Part shown: positions 8,734-17,648 of the stretch, piece by piece
Position numbering within the stretch: position 1 is the stretch's first letter
Layout: each line of letters begins with the position of its first letter
Origin: Thiopseudomonas alkaliphila
GTDB taxonomy: Bacteria > Pseudomonadota > Gammaproteobacteria > Pseudomonadales > Pseudomonadaceae
Length of the DNA stretch: 64,000 nt
Direction of reading: 5' to 3'
NCBI RefSeq assembly: GCF_001267175.1
Contig: NZ_CP012358.1
Coordinates: 2,355,001-2,419,000, forward strand
The notes under the pieces: generated by a model
Told to the model about the DNA's origin: nothing
The model's database searches: none
The model's input: the letters and a program-made list of their open reading frames with translations, nothing else
Translations under genes and position numbers: made by a program

Positions 8734-10046
8734 TTTTGATTAGCTATGTTTTCACTTTTTTAGTCTTTGCTGTTTCGGTATACATGGCTTTTGCCTTTAA
8801 TAATAAAAAGCAATTAGGCTACATATCCCTAGCATCATGGTTTTTTTTGGCAATTGGAATGGCTCATGGATTAGGGGCTTTTTATATCTTTAGCTACTTA
8901 GATAGTGGTGGATCCTTTAATAATTCATATATTGTTTATAATAACTCAAATTATTGGTGGATTCATAGTTTTTTGACTCTTTGCTTAATTTTTTCTTTTG
9001 TATTTGGGTGGAAGTTAAAAATAGGAAGAGCCTCTTCGTATGTCAGATTAGCAAATAGAACGTATAATTTAAGTGTTAAGCAAATATTTTATTTTGCTAT
9101 CTTTATCATGATATTGTCCTTCGCACTAAGATATTTATATGTAAGTGCTTTTGGTGGGTTCGCTAAATATTTGGAGTACAATAGGCAAATTAGATCTGGT
9201 TTGTTTGAAATAAATAATAAGTTCTCTTTTTTACAACCATTTGGTGCACTATCTTACTTTGCTTCATATATGTTCTTTTCTTTAATTCTGAGGAGGTATA
9301 GAGTCTTTTCTGTAAGTATATTGTTTTTTATTTCTCTTATTTTTTCTTTATATTTATCCTATAGTTATGCTGGGAGAGTTGGTTTTTTAATTTTTTTAGG
9401 CGTTTTTGTTATAACGTTTCTATATGGTAAAAAGATAAATTTAAACTTTTTGCTAATGATGGTTTTAGTTTCTGTACCGTTGTCTTTATTTTTTATTTTT
9501 AGCCTTAGTAATGTTTTTAATATAAAAGGCGGTGATTCTTTAAGTTATTTTATAATAAAAGAGATAGGTCATTTGTTTAGTGGCTTTTATATTCAACTTA
9601 ATGAAGGTTATTTATACAGAGGTTTTTTAGATTTTTTGATGGCTCCTATGCATTTGCTGCCTTCTTCTTGGACATCTGGAATTTATGAAACAGCTAGTCA
9701 AGCTAATACTCGATTACTTCAGGGTGCTATTAAGGGAGAAGATGGTGTAACAGGCGGTATTCCTGTTGATATATTAACTTTAGGTATAATGCAATTTAAT
9801 GTATTTGGGGTTGTTTTCGTTGGTATGTTATTTGGCTGGTTTTTAAAACGTTTAGATTATTTTTTATCATTGATTAAAGTTATCGAGCTCAGGAATGTTT
9901 TTTTGGTATATGCCTCCCTGAGAATTTCTTTTATGGGTGCGCTTTATGCTCAACCACCTCATTTGATGAATGGTCTATTTGTTCTTATTTTTATGTTTTT
10001 TGTTCTTTATTTTTTTAATGTATTAAGCAGGGTTGCATATAGGTGA
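8730..10046 (+). CDS. wzy: Wzy-type oligosaccharide repeat-unit polymerase
   Basis: This very hydrophobic 438-residue protein has about ten to twelve predicted membrane spans and a larger non-membrane loop around residues 280-340, the usual topology of Wzy polymerases. Wzy joins repeat units in the periplasm and rarely shows sequence conservation, so the call rests on topology, length and position between wzx and the glycosyltransferases. The gene is conspicuously AT-rich compared with its neighbours, as is common for wzy and suggestive of transfer. The stop overlaps the next start (GTGA). Confidence 0.8.
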   Translation: MILISYVFTFLVFAVSVYMAFAFNNKKQLGYISLASWFFLAIGMAHGLGAFYIFSYLDSGGSFNNSYIVYNNSNYWWIHSFLTLCLIFSFVFGWKLKIGRASSYVRLANRTYNLSVKQIFYFAIFIMILSFALRYLYVSAFGGFAKYLEYNRQIRSGLFEINNKFSFLQPFGALSYFASYMFFSLILRRYRVFSVSILFFISLIFSLYLSYSYAGRVGFLIFLGVFVITFLYGKKINLNFLLMMVLVSVPLSLFFIFSLSNVFNIKGGDSLSYFIIKEIGHLFSGFYIQLNEGYLYRGFLDFLMAPMHLLPSSWTSGIYETASQANTRLLQGAIKGEDGVTGGIPVDILTLGIMQFNVFGVVFVGMLFGWFLKRLDYFLSLIKVIELRNVFLVYASLRISFMGALYAQPPHLMNGLFVLIFMFFVLYFFNVLSRVAYR

Positions 10047-11140
10047 AAAAAACTACTTTTTTCGTTAGCACCATCTCCAACGGCGGAGCCGAGGCCGTTT
10101 GCGTAAACATCGCCAATGGCTTAGCTGAACGTGGCTGGCAGGTGGACTTGCTTGTGCTACATACTAAGGATAAAAGCTATATTGACCGCCTAAGCCCAAA
10201 AGTAAACCTTGTGGATTTAAACGCCGGGCGTGCTCGTTATGCGGCTCCTGCTTTGCTTTGGTACATTCTTAAAAACAAACCAAAGCAATTAGTAATTTTT
10301 AAATATGAGCTAATTGATTTGGTTGTGATATTAAAAAAGCTATTTAGGTTGCGGCTAAAACTAATTGGCCGAAATATCAGTATATTTAGCGAAGCCAGCC
10401 AAAAGAAAATTTCGTTGTTCACAAAAGTAAAGTCTTTGCTTGTAGGTGGCCATCCGATAGAACAGCTTGATTGCATAGTTAACCAATCTTACGAAATGCA
10501 AAAGGATTTATTGTCTGTTTTTCCTGCTTTAAAAGAAAAAAGCACTGTGATTCACAACCCAGTGGCTTCTCATATTGAACACTTCGCCAATGAAAACAAG
10601 CCGCGCTTAAATCAAGAACCACGTGATTATATTTTGTGTGTTGGGCGGTTGGCCGAAGTAAAGGCTTTTCATCACGCCATTAGTGCGTTTGCACTGCTCC
10701 CTGAAAAGCACCCAACATTACGCCTAAAGTTTGTTGGCCAAGGCCCCCTAGAAGAGAATTTAAAAAAACAAGCTGAAGAGTTGGGGCTGAAAGGCAGAGT
10801 GGATTTTGAAGGCTTTCAAACCGATGTTATCCCTTACTACCGCAATGCGGCAGTTACGCTATTAACCTCAAATTATGAAGGTTTCCCCAATGTTTTGATT
10901 GAATCCATTGTGCTAGGCACACCCGTAGTGAGTTTTGATTGCCCCAGCGGCCCACGGGAAATTTTGGATTACGGCAAGTATGGCAAACTTGTGCCCCCTG
11001 TAAATATAGAGGGTTTAGCCACTGCAATTGAAGATGTTCTATTAAACCCAAACCAGTTTAGTTTGGCTGAACGGGCAGGATTTTTTAGCTTTGATAAAGC
11101 CATCAATAAATATGAACACGTTTTGGAAAGATTTAATTAA
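10043..11140 (+). CDS. GT4-type glycosyltransferase (first of three)
   Basis: This 365-residue GT-B fold protein has an N-terminal acceptor domain with NGGAEAVCVNIANGL, and a C-terminal donor domain with VGRLAEVKAF and the EX7E motif in EGFPNVLIE followed by GTPVVSFDCPSGPREIL. These place it in family GT4, which transfers retained sugars from nucleotide donors. It starts at a GTG within the wzy stop and its own stop overlaps the next start (TAATG). It should add one sugar of the repeat unit on the cytoplasmic face of the membrane. The sugar cannot be read from sequence. Confidence 0.87.
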   Translation: MKKTTFFVSTISNGGAEAVCVNIANGLAERGWQVDLLVLHTKDKSYIDRLSPKVNLVDLNAGRARYAAPALLWYILKNKPKQLVIFKYELIDLVVILKKLFRLRLKLIGRNISIFSEASQKKISLFTKVKSLLVGGHPIEQLDCIVNQSYEMQKDLLSVFPALKEKSTVIHNPVASHIEHFANENKPRLNQEPRDYILCVGRLAEVKAFHHAISAFALLPEKHPTLRLKFVGQGPLEENLKKQAEELGLKGRVDFEGFQTDVIPYYRNAAVTLLTSNYEGFPNVLIESIVLGTPVVSFDCPSGPREILDYGKYGKLVPPVNIEGLATAIEDVLLNPNQFSLAERAGFFSFDKAINKYEHVLERFN

Positions 11141-12276
11141 TGCAGATAACTCACATCATCACTGGCCTTAACAACGGCGGCGCCGAAGCCGTGCTTTATC
11201 GGTTAGTAACTAACGACACCCACCATAAGCACGTGGTTGTTTCGCTAATGGGTATGGGCAAATACGGCCCATTACTTGAAGAAAAAGGCATAGAGGTGGT
11301 CTGCCTTAACATGCCTCAAGGCAGGCTTACAATGGGTGGTGTGTTAACACTCTGGAAAACCTTGCGAAAGCATAAGGCAAATGTGGTGCAAACCTGGATG
11401 TACCATGCCGATTTTATTGGTGGTTTGGTTGCTAAGCTTGCTGGCATCAAAAATGTATTTTGGAATATTCGCAATACTGATTTGGTACCTGGCGAATCAA
11501 GCAAGGCCACTATTGTCATAGCACGCCTGTGTGCAAAAATTTCAGCTATTGTGCCCACAAAAATAGTCTGCTGCGCCGAGCGTGCAGCGCAGGTGCATGC
11601 CGAGTTAGGCTACAAAAAAGAAAAGATGGTAGTCATTGGTAATGGTTATGAGCTGTCTCACTTCCGAGTAAATGAAGCCTTAGGCGCTGAAACACGACAA
11701 ACATTAGGTATAGAGGCTGATATGCCACTGCTAGGTAAGGTGGGGCGATTTAATGCACAAAAAGATCATAAGAATTTACTGCAAGCTCTCACCATATTAA
11801 AAAATAAAGACGTGGATTTTCGCGCTTTGTTGATTGGCCCGAATATGGATGAGCACAATGCTGAACTCATGGGCTGGATAGAGCAAAACCAGTTGCAAGA
11901 TAACCTGCTTTTACTGAGCCAACGTACCGATATACCCGCTTTGATGAATGCTATGGATGTACATATTTTATCAAGTTCCTTTGGTGAGGCTTTTCCTAAT
12001 GTGGTTGCTGAGGCAATGGCCTGTGGCACCCCATGTGTTGCAACGGATGTAGGCGATGCGGGGTTGATTGTGGGCGATACCGGCTGGGTTGTACCGCTGC
12101 GCAATGCAGAAGACCTGGCCGATGCAATTGAACAAGCTTTGTTAGAAAAGCAGAACAACCCAGAGACTTGGCAGCAGCGTAAGCTAGCTTGCCGCCAGCG
12201 CATAGAAGAAAACTTTAGTATTGGAACTATGATCGAAAAGTATCATGCGGTTTGGGGAGACAAAGAATGCAGGTAA
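11140..12276 (+). CDS. GT4-type glycosyltransferase (second of three)
   Basis: This 378-residue GT-B protein begins with ITGLNNGGAEAVLYRL, an opening shared with the preceding gene. The donor-site motif is EAFPNVVAEAMACGTP followed by ATDVGDAG. Family GT4 is clear; donor and acceptor are not. It starts inside the previous stop (TAATG), and its last ten bases overlap the next gene. The shared NGGAEAV openings suggest this gene and the one before are distant paralogues within the cluster. Confidence 0.87.
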   Translation: MQITHIITGLNNGGAEAVLYRLVTNDTHHKHVVVSLMGMGKYGPLLEEKGIEVVCLNMPQGRLTMGGVLTLWKTLRKHKANVVQTWMYHADFIGGLVAKLAGIKNVFWNIRNTDLVPGESSKATIVIARLCAKISAIVPTKIVCCAERAAQVHAELGYKKEKMVVIGNGYELSHFRVNEALGAETRQTLGIEADMPLLGKVGRFNAQKDHKNLLQALTILKNKDVDFRALLIGPNMDEHNAELMGWIEQNQLQDNLLLLSQRTDIPALMNAMDVHILSSSFGEAFPNVVAEAMACGTPCVATDVGDAGLIVGDTGWVVPLRNAEDLADAIEQALLEKQNNPETWQQRKLACRQRIEENFSIGTMIEKYHAVWGDKECR

Positions 12277-13409
12277 AAATTATTATCATCGGCACCGTGT
12301 CCTCTTCCATTTTTGGCTTCAGGTACCACCTTTTAAAAGAGCTTAAGAATAGAAACTGCAAAGTAATTTTTTATTTAAGCGATGTTGATGAAGAGGTTGT
12401 GCAAAGAGCAAAAGATGAATTAGCCGTTGAGTGCCGAACCTACCCGCTTTCACGCTCCAGCACTAATCCTTTTCATGACTTACAAACTTTGAAGTTCCTC
12501 TATAAAGAGTTTCAAAAAGAGCAGCCCGATGCTGTATTTTCTTTTTTTAGTAAGCCGGTTATTTGGGGCACCTTGGCGGCATGGCTTGCAAAAGTACCAC
12601 GCCGCATTGCTATGCTTGAGGGATTAGGATATAGCTTTACTAACCAACCAACTGGCTTTTCAAAAAAACAAAAATTAATTCAATTTGTACAGGTTTTTTT
12701 ATACCGAATAGCCTTGCCAAGAACTACAAATTTGATATTTCTTAATCCCGATGATCCTAAAGACTTATTAGAAAAGCACTCAATAAAAGCACAAAAATTA
12801 AGTTTGCTTGGTGGTATAGGTGTTGATCTAGAAAGGTTTTCAGCTTATGAAAACCTAAATATGCCAGAAGGTGCTTTGCGCTTTCTCTTCATTGGCCGTT
12901 TATTAGCCGAAAAGGGAATTAATGAATACGTTGAGGCAGCAGCATTAGTAAAAAACAAATACCCTAATGCAACTTTTACCGTGCTTGGAAAAATTGATGA
13001 GGAAAACCCAGGTGGTTTGAAACCCAAGGAGCTTGAAGTGCTTAAAAGTAAAGGAGTTATCGAGTATCCAGGCCATGTAAGCAACGTTGATGAGTGGCTT
13101 CGCCAACATGATGTCTATGTCCTGCCTTCTTATCGTGAAGGAGTGCCTGCTAGTACACAGGAGGCTATGGCTTGTGGCAAAGCTATTATTACAACCAATG
13201 TTCCTGGCTGTCGAGAAACAGTGGTCGAAGGTTTGAACGGATTGTTTGTGCCACCTTGGGATGCGCAAAAACTTGCTGACAAAATGGTTTGGATGATTGA
13301 AAACCCTAGGCGTGTGCAAGAAATGGGGATTGAAAGTAGGAAATTAGCTGAAGAACGCTTTGATGCCGTAAAGCAAAGCAATCAACTAGCTGATTGGATT
13401 TTGATGTAG
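12267..13409 (+). CDS. GT4-type glycosyltransferase (third of three, PglA-like)
   Basis: This is a protein of about 380 residues. The N-terminal half contains VFSFFSKPVIWGTLAAWLA and AMLEGLGYSFT, typical of PglA/WbpT-like GT4 enzymes that extend a bacillosamine- or QuiNAc-type first sugar. The donor domain has FIGRLLAEKGI, REGVPASTQEAMACGKAIITT and NVPGCRETV. The ATG at 12267 follows a GGGGAGA ribosome site and overlaps the previous gene by ten bases; an earlier ATG at 12252 is less well placed. It may add the second sugar of the repeat unit, which is an inference from the similarity and from the bacillosamine genes nearby. Confidence 0.85.
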   Translation: MQVKIIIIGTVSSSIFGFRYHLLKELKNRNCKVIFYLSDVDEEVVQRAKDELAVECRTYPLSRSSTNPFHDLQTLKFLYKEFQKEQPDAVFSFFSKPVIWGTLAAWLAKVPRRIAMLEGLGYSFTNQPTGFSKKQKLIQFVQVFLYRIALPRTTNLIFLNPDDPKDLLEKHSIKAQKLSLLGGIGVDLERFSAYENLNMPEGALRFLFIGRLLAEKGINEYVEAAALVKNKYPNATFTVLGKIDEENPGGLKPKELEVLKSKGVIEYPGHVSNVDEWLRQHDVYVLPSYREGVPASTQEAMACGKAIITTNVPGCRETVVEGLNGLFVPPWDAQKLADKMVWMIENPRRVQEMGIESRKLAEERFDAVKQSNQLADWILM

Positions 13410-13429
13410 CCTAACTATAATCACGCTTC

Positions 13430-13687
13430 AGCGTGCTCGAAGCCATGTCCATGGGCCGCGCCATCATCACCACCGATGCCCCCGGTTGCCGCGGAACCGT
13501 GGTGCACGGCGAAAACGGCTTTTTAGTGCCGGTTAAAGATGCAGCCGCACTGGCTAACGCCATGGTCAAGTTCATTGAGCAGCCAGAGCTTATCGCCACC
13601 ATGGGCAAGCGCTCACGTGAGATTGCCGAGCAGAAATACTATGTGGGAATAGTGAACAAGCAGATGCTTGATGGCATGGGCTTGTAG
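13430..13687 (+). pseudogene. C-terminal remnant of a fourth glycosyltransferase
   Basis: About 84 codons encode the donor-domain end of a GT4 enzyme. They begin in mid-motif (SVLEAMSMGRAIITTDAPGC) and run to a TAG, with a stop just upstream at 13418. The fragment parallels the end of the preceding gene (MACGKAIITTNVPGC) but is clearly a different sequence and looks more GC-rich. It lacks the whole N-terminal domain and so cannot be an active transferase. The best reading is a scar of an older glycosyltransferase left when the cluster was replaced by recombination. Confidence 0.75.
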
Positions 13688-13700
13688 GGAAGTTTCCCTA
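13685..13700 (+). other. Short perfect inverted repeat after the glycosyltransferase remnant
   Basis: TAGGGAAG and TTTCCCTA form an almost loop-free palindrome overlapping the remnant's stop codon. There is no T tract, so it is not a clear terminator. The rest of the 122-bp gap up to the epimerase gene shows no other structure. Confidence 0.4.
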
Positions 13701-13809
13701 TGTGTCAGCCTAGTTGTAGCTTGAGTATTTCAGAGGACAACTACCATTGAGAAAATTATTTAACAGCAATTAGATATTTATCAAAATTTATTTAGAGGGT
13801 TAGATTTTA

Positions 13810-14796
13810 ATGTTAAGCGAATCAAAGCTAAAGTATCTGGTAACTGGCGCTGCTGGTTTTATCGGCATGTACACCGCCAAGCGTTTACTAGAGCAAGGCC
13901 ATAAGGTCATCGGCTTAGACAACCTAAACGATTACTACGAGCCAGAACTTAAACAGCATCGTCTTGCTCAGTTGTTGCCTTTTAAAAACTTTACTTTTGT
14001 TGAGTTAGATTTAGCTAACCGTGAAGGTATGGCTGCATTATTTAAAGCTGAACAGTTTGATCGTGTGATTCACCTCGCAGCCCAAGCCGGCGTGCGCTAT
14101 TCCATTGAGAGCCCTTTTGCCTATGTTGACAGCAACTTGGTGGGCATGATGACCATTCTGGAAGGATGTCGTCACAATAAGGTACAGCACTTGGTCTATG
14201 CTTCGTCCAGCTCAGTGTATGGCATGAATGATAAAATCCCTTTTAGTGAAGAAGACCAAGTCGATAACCCCGTCTCGCTGTACGCAGCCACTAAAAAATC
14301 CAATGAATTAATGGCTCATAGCTATTCCAAACTTTATCAAATACCCGTAACAGGGCTGCGCTTTTTTACTGTGTACGGCCCAGCCGGGCGGCCTGATATG
14401 GCACCTTGGTTATTTACCGAAGCCATTTTGCAAGATAAACCCATTAAAGTATTTAACCACGGCAAAATGATGCGCGACTTCACTTACATTGACGACATTG
14501 TTGAAGGCATAATACGTATTCAAAATGTTGTACCTGCAAGTACTGTTCCTTATGAGTTATTTAATATTGGTAACAATCAGCCTATTGAGCTTATGCGTTT
14601 TATTAATGCTATAGAAAGTGCATGTGGTCGAGTTGCGCAAAAGATATATTTAGATATGCAGCCAGGCGATGTGCCTCGTACTTATGCTGATACTTCTAGG
14701 CTGGAATCTACAGTGGGTTATAAGCCAGCAATGGAAATTGAACAGGGCATTGCAGAGTTTGTATGCTGGTATAAAACATATAAAGGGTTGAAGTAA
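13810..14796 (+). CDS. UDP-glucuronate 4-epimerase-type NAD-dependent epimerase
   Basis: This 328-residue extended SDR enzyme has GAAGFIG (residues 13-19), [13 protein letters not shown] (89-101), ASSSSVYG (131-138) and the catalytic YxxxK (Tyr158, Lys162). The [11 protein letters not shown] motif and the NDYY segment after the Rossmann acidic residue are typical of UDP-GlcA 4-epimerases, which make UDP-galacturonate. The next gene, ugd, provides the UDP-GlcA and overlaps this stop (TAATG). It is distinct from the tviC-type epimerase earlier in the cluster. Confidence 0.87.
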   Translation: MLSESKLKYLVTGAAGFIGMYTAKRLLEQGHKVIGLDNLNDYYEPELKQHRLAQLLPFKNFTFVELDLANREGMAALFKAEQFDRVIHLAAQAGVRYSIESPFAYVDSNLVGMMTILEGCRHNKVQHLVYASSSSVYGMNDKIPFSEEDQVDNPVSLYAATKKSNELMAHSYSKLYQIPVTGLRFFTVYGPAGRPDMAPWLFTEAILQDKPIKVFNHGKMMRDFTYIDDIVEGIIRIQNVVPASTVPYELFNIGNNQPIELMRFINAIESACGRVAQKIYLDMQPGDVPRTYADTSRLESTVGYKPAMEIEQGIAEFVCWYKTYKGLK

Positions 14797-15989
14797 TGAA
14801 TATAGTAATTGCTGGTACAGGTTATGTGGGGTTATCTAATGCAGTACTGCTGGCGCAAAATAATCAAGTCATAGCAGTCGATATTATTCCTGAAAAGGTA
14901 GCTCAACTTAATGAGGGAATATCTCCGATAGAAGATGTGGATATTCAGAGATTTTTAGATAAAGGCGGCTTGAATTTTAGAGCTACTTTAAATGCAAGTG
15001 AAGCTTATGCTAATGCTGATCTCGTAATTATTGCTACTCCTACTGATTATGATTCTAAAACTAATTACTTCAACACTAGTAATGTAGAGGTGGTTATTGA
15101 AGCAGTCATGGCAGTTAACACTACAGCCCTAATGATTATAAAATCAACAGTTCCAGTGGGTTACACTGAGGATGTTAAGCAACGTTTTAACACTCAAAAT
15201 ATAATATTCTCTCCTGAGTTCTTGCGAGAGGGTAAGGCACTGCACGATAATCTCTACCCATCACGAATCATTGTTGGAGAACGCTCAACTAGAGCAAAAC
15301 AGTTTGCTGAACTATTATTACAGGGGGCTGTTAAAAAGGATGTGCCAATTGTATTAATAGATAACACTGAAGCTGAAGCAGTTAAGTTGTTTTCCAATAC
15401 TTATCTAGCTATGCGTGTTGCTTATTTTAATGAGCTGGATAGTTATGCGGAAGCTTTAGGGCTAGATAGCCGCCAAATTATCGAGGGGGTAGGTTTAGAC
15501 CCACGTATTGGTAGTCATTACAATAATCCAAGTTTTGGATATGGCGGCTATTGCTTACCTAAAGATACTAAGCAATTGCTCGCTAATTATGATCAGGTGC
15601 CAAATAATATTATACAAGCAATTGTTGATGCAAACCGTACTCGCAAGGACTTTATAGCTGATAATATCCTCAAAAAATTAAACTCTCTGCAAAAAACTGA
15701 TACTGCTCCTGTGGTTGGGGTTTATCGATTAGTAATGAAAGAAGGTTCTGATAACTTTAGAGCTTCTGCAATTCAAGGAGTTATGAAGCGTTTAAAAGCT
15801 AAAGGTGTAGAGGTGGTGGTTTATGAGCCTGTTTTACAAGAAGAACACTTTTATCACTCGAGAGTAATTACCGACTTAGATGAATTTAAAATTGTTAGTA
15901 AAGTGATTGTGGCTAATCGGCTAGATGATAATTTACAGGATGTAAAAGATAAAGTTTACACGAGAGACTTATTCGGTTCAGACTCATAG
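14796..15989 (+). CDS. ugd: UDP-glucose 6-dehydrogenase
   Basis: This 397-residue nucleotide-sugar dehydrogenase has GTGYVGLS (residues 7-14), [11 protein letters not shown] (139-149) and the catalytic cysteine in [14 protein letters not shown] (Cys253). It oxidises UDP-Glc to UDP-GlcA using two NAD+. The length and motifs match the short UgdA/RkpK-type enzymes rather than the TviB type. Start and stop context show translational coupling to the epimerase upstream; a 64-bp gap separates it from the sugar transferase. Confidence 0.92.
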   Translation: MNIVIAGTGYVGLSNAVLLAQNNQVIAVDIIPEKVAQLNEGISPIEDVDIQRFLDKGGLNFRATLNASEAYANADLVIIATPTDYDSKTNYFNTSNVEVVIEAVMAVNTTALMIIKSTVPVGYTEDVKQRFNTQNIIFSPEFLREGKALHDNLYPSRIIVGERSTRAKQFAELLLQGAVKKDVPIVLIDNTEAEAVKLFSNTYLAMRVAYFNELDSYAEALGLDSRQIIEGVGLDPRIGSHYNNPSFGYGGYCLPKDTKQLLANYDQVPNNIIQAIVDANRTRKDFIADNILKKLNSLQKTDTAPVVGVYRLVMKEGSDNFRASAIQGVMKRLKAKGVEVVVYEPVLQEEHFYHSRVITDLDEFKIVSKVIVANRLDDNLQDVKDKVYTRDLFGSDS

Positions 15990-16053
15990 TTTTAGTAAAA
16001 CTAAGCTAAGAGTCTTCATTTAAATTAGCACTTAAAATAAGTGAAATTAAATA

Positions 16054-17268
16054 ATGATTAAACGCATCTTTGATATTGTTGCTTCTGCTTGTGGTTTAAT
16101 TATTCTTAGCCCAGTCATTGCTATTGTGGCCTGGCTGATTAAGAAAAAACTCGGCTCGCCTGTATTGTTTCGTCAGGTGCGTCCAGGTTTAAATGGCAAG
16201 CCCTTTGAAATGGTTAAATTTCGTACCATGCGCGATGCCATAGATGCCAACGGTAATCCATTACCTGACTCAGAGCGTATGACGCCTTTTGGCAGTTTTT
16301 TACGCTCCAGCAGCCTAGATGAGTTGCCAGAGCTATGGAACGTACTTAAAGGCGATATGAGCTTAGTAGGGCCACGGCCATTACTGATGGAGTACCTACC
16401 GCTCTATAACGACGAACAAAAGCGCCGCCACCAAGCCAGACCTGGGGTTACTGGCTGGGCGCAAATCAATGGCCGCAACGCCATTAGCTGGGAAGAAAAG
16501 TTTAAGCTAGATACCTGGTACGTCGATAATCAAAACCTGTGGCTAGATATTAAAATCATCTTCCTCACTATTAAAAAAGTCTTTATCCGCGATGGGATTA
16601 GTGCCGAAGGTGAGGCGACCATGAGCAAGTTTACCGGTACGCCAAAACTAACCTTAGCCATTTTAGGGGCCAGCGGGCACGGCAAAGTGGTAGCAGAAAC
16701 TGCAGAACTCTTGGGTTACCAGTGTGTGTTTTTTGATGATGCCTATCCAAGCGTGAAAAACAATGAAGACTGGCCAGTGATTGGCATCACCGATAACTTA
16801 TTAGAGCAAGCGGCAAACTTTGCAGCAGTGACCGTAGCAATAGGCAATAACGCAATACGCCTTGCAAAAATACAGCAGCTACAAGATGCAGGGGCTAAGT
16901 TAGTAACCTTAGTTCACCCTCGGGCTATCGTTAGTAGTTACGCCAACTTGCAACCTGCAAGCGTAGTATTTGCAGGTGCAGTGATTAATCCCTTTGCGCA
17001 AATAGGACGTGGCTGCATCATTAATACCGCTGCCAGCATTGATCATGATTGCGTAATTGCCGATGGCGTGCATATCAGCCCAGGTACGCATCTAGCAGGT
17101 AATGTTTCTGTTGGTAAAGAGGCGTGGGTAGGAATTGGGGCAGCAGTAAAGCAAGGCATTAATATTGCAGCCAATTGCACAGTAGGTGCAGGGGCAGTAG
17201 TGGTAAAAGATGTTGCGGGAAGTATGACAGTAGTGGGTAATCCTGCTAAGCCTTTATTCAAAAGCTGA
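16054..17268 (+). CDS. Fusion of undecaprenyl-phosphate phosphoglycosyltransferase and UDP-4-amino-sugar N-acetyltransferase
   Basis: This 404-residue protein has two enzymes in one chain. Residues 1-185 are a monotopic PglC-like phosphoglycosyltransferase: a membrane re-entrant helix at about 5-28, KFRTMRDA, the catalytic Asp89-Glu90 in SSSLDELPELWNV, and GDMSLVGPRPL. Residues 199-404 are a PglD-like left-handed beta-helix acetyltransferase with a Rossmann-like ILGASGHGKVV and the probable catalytic His331 in SIDHDC. Neisseria PglB has this same fusion and makes undecaprenyl-PP-diacetylbacillosamine. The neighbouring aminotransferase and dehydratase complete that pathway. The enzyme would start each repeat unit at the inner membrane. 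Confidence 0.88.
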   Translation: MIKRIFDIVASACGLIILSPVIAIVAWLIKKKLGSPVLFRQVRPGLNGKPFEMVKFRTMRDAIDANGNPLPDSERMTPFGSFLRSSSLDELPELWNVLKGDMSLVGPRPLLMEYLPLYNDEQKRRHQARPGVTGWAQINGRNAISWEEKFKLDTWYVDNQNLWLDIKIIFLTIKKVFIRDGISAEGEATMSKFTGTPKLTLAILGASGHGKVVAETAELLGYQCVFFDDAYPSVKNNEDWPVIGITDNLLEQAANFAAVTVAIGNNAIRLAKIQQLQDAGAKLVTLVHPRAIVSSYANLQPASVVFAGAVINPFAQIGRGCIINTAASIDHDCVIADGVHISPGTHLAGNVSVGKEAWVGIGAAVKQGINIAANCTVGAGAVVVKDVAGSMTVVGNPAKPLFKS

Positions 17269-17280
17269 TTACTTCTATAT

Positions 17281-17369
17281 CGTGCCTGATTTACTCCGGC
17301 CACCTAATAAACCAAGGCACGGTATTTATCAAGCTAAAATATAGGGCCTAGGTCAAGCCCAGGACGACG
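17281..17369. repeat. Decayed REPIN-like palindromic pair
   Basis: The left half (GTGCCTGATTTACTCCGGC) and the reverse complement of the right half (GTCGTCCTGGGCTTGACC) both resemble the GTCGTGCCGGAYTTRATCCGGC arms of the intact repeats at 24.3-25.0 kb. Both arms carry mismatches, so this looks like an old copy. Confidence 0.55.
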
Positions 17370-17472
17370 AGTTAGAAAGGAAGTACGTGAGGAAAGGGTG
17401 AGTAAAGCTTCAGTGCAAGCCCTACATTGCTAATGTGCATTCGTTCAGTGCACATATCACATCACCTCAATC

Positions 17473-17506
17473 GTTGTGCCGGACTTGATCCTCCATCTAA
17501 TGAGCC
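17473..17506. repeat. Single decayed REP-like arm
   Basis: GTTGTGCCGGACTTGATCC followed by CCATCTAATGAGCCA matches the left arm and following bases of the 127-bp repeats near 24.4 kb, with mutations in the second half of the hairpin. No matching right arm is seen. The remainder of the 380-bp gap from 17269 to 17648 holds nothing else I can identify. Confidence 0.55.
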
Positions 17507-17648
17507 AAAATCTGTGTATAAAAAACAATAGCGTGCGTGGGCTTGTCGCGATAGCTGTAATAGCTAAATAAAACGAGTAAACTTAAACTCCATTCATGTA
17601 AGCTACGGCTTAGCTTATTTTATTGCCTGTCAAGCATAGGAAATCACA

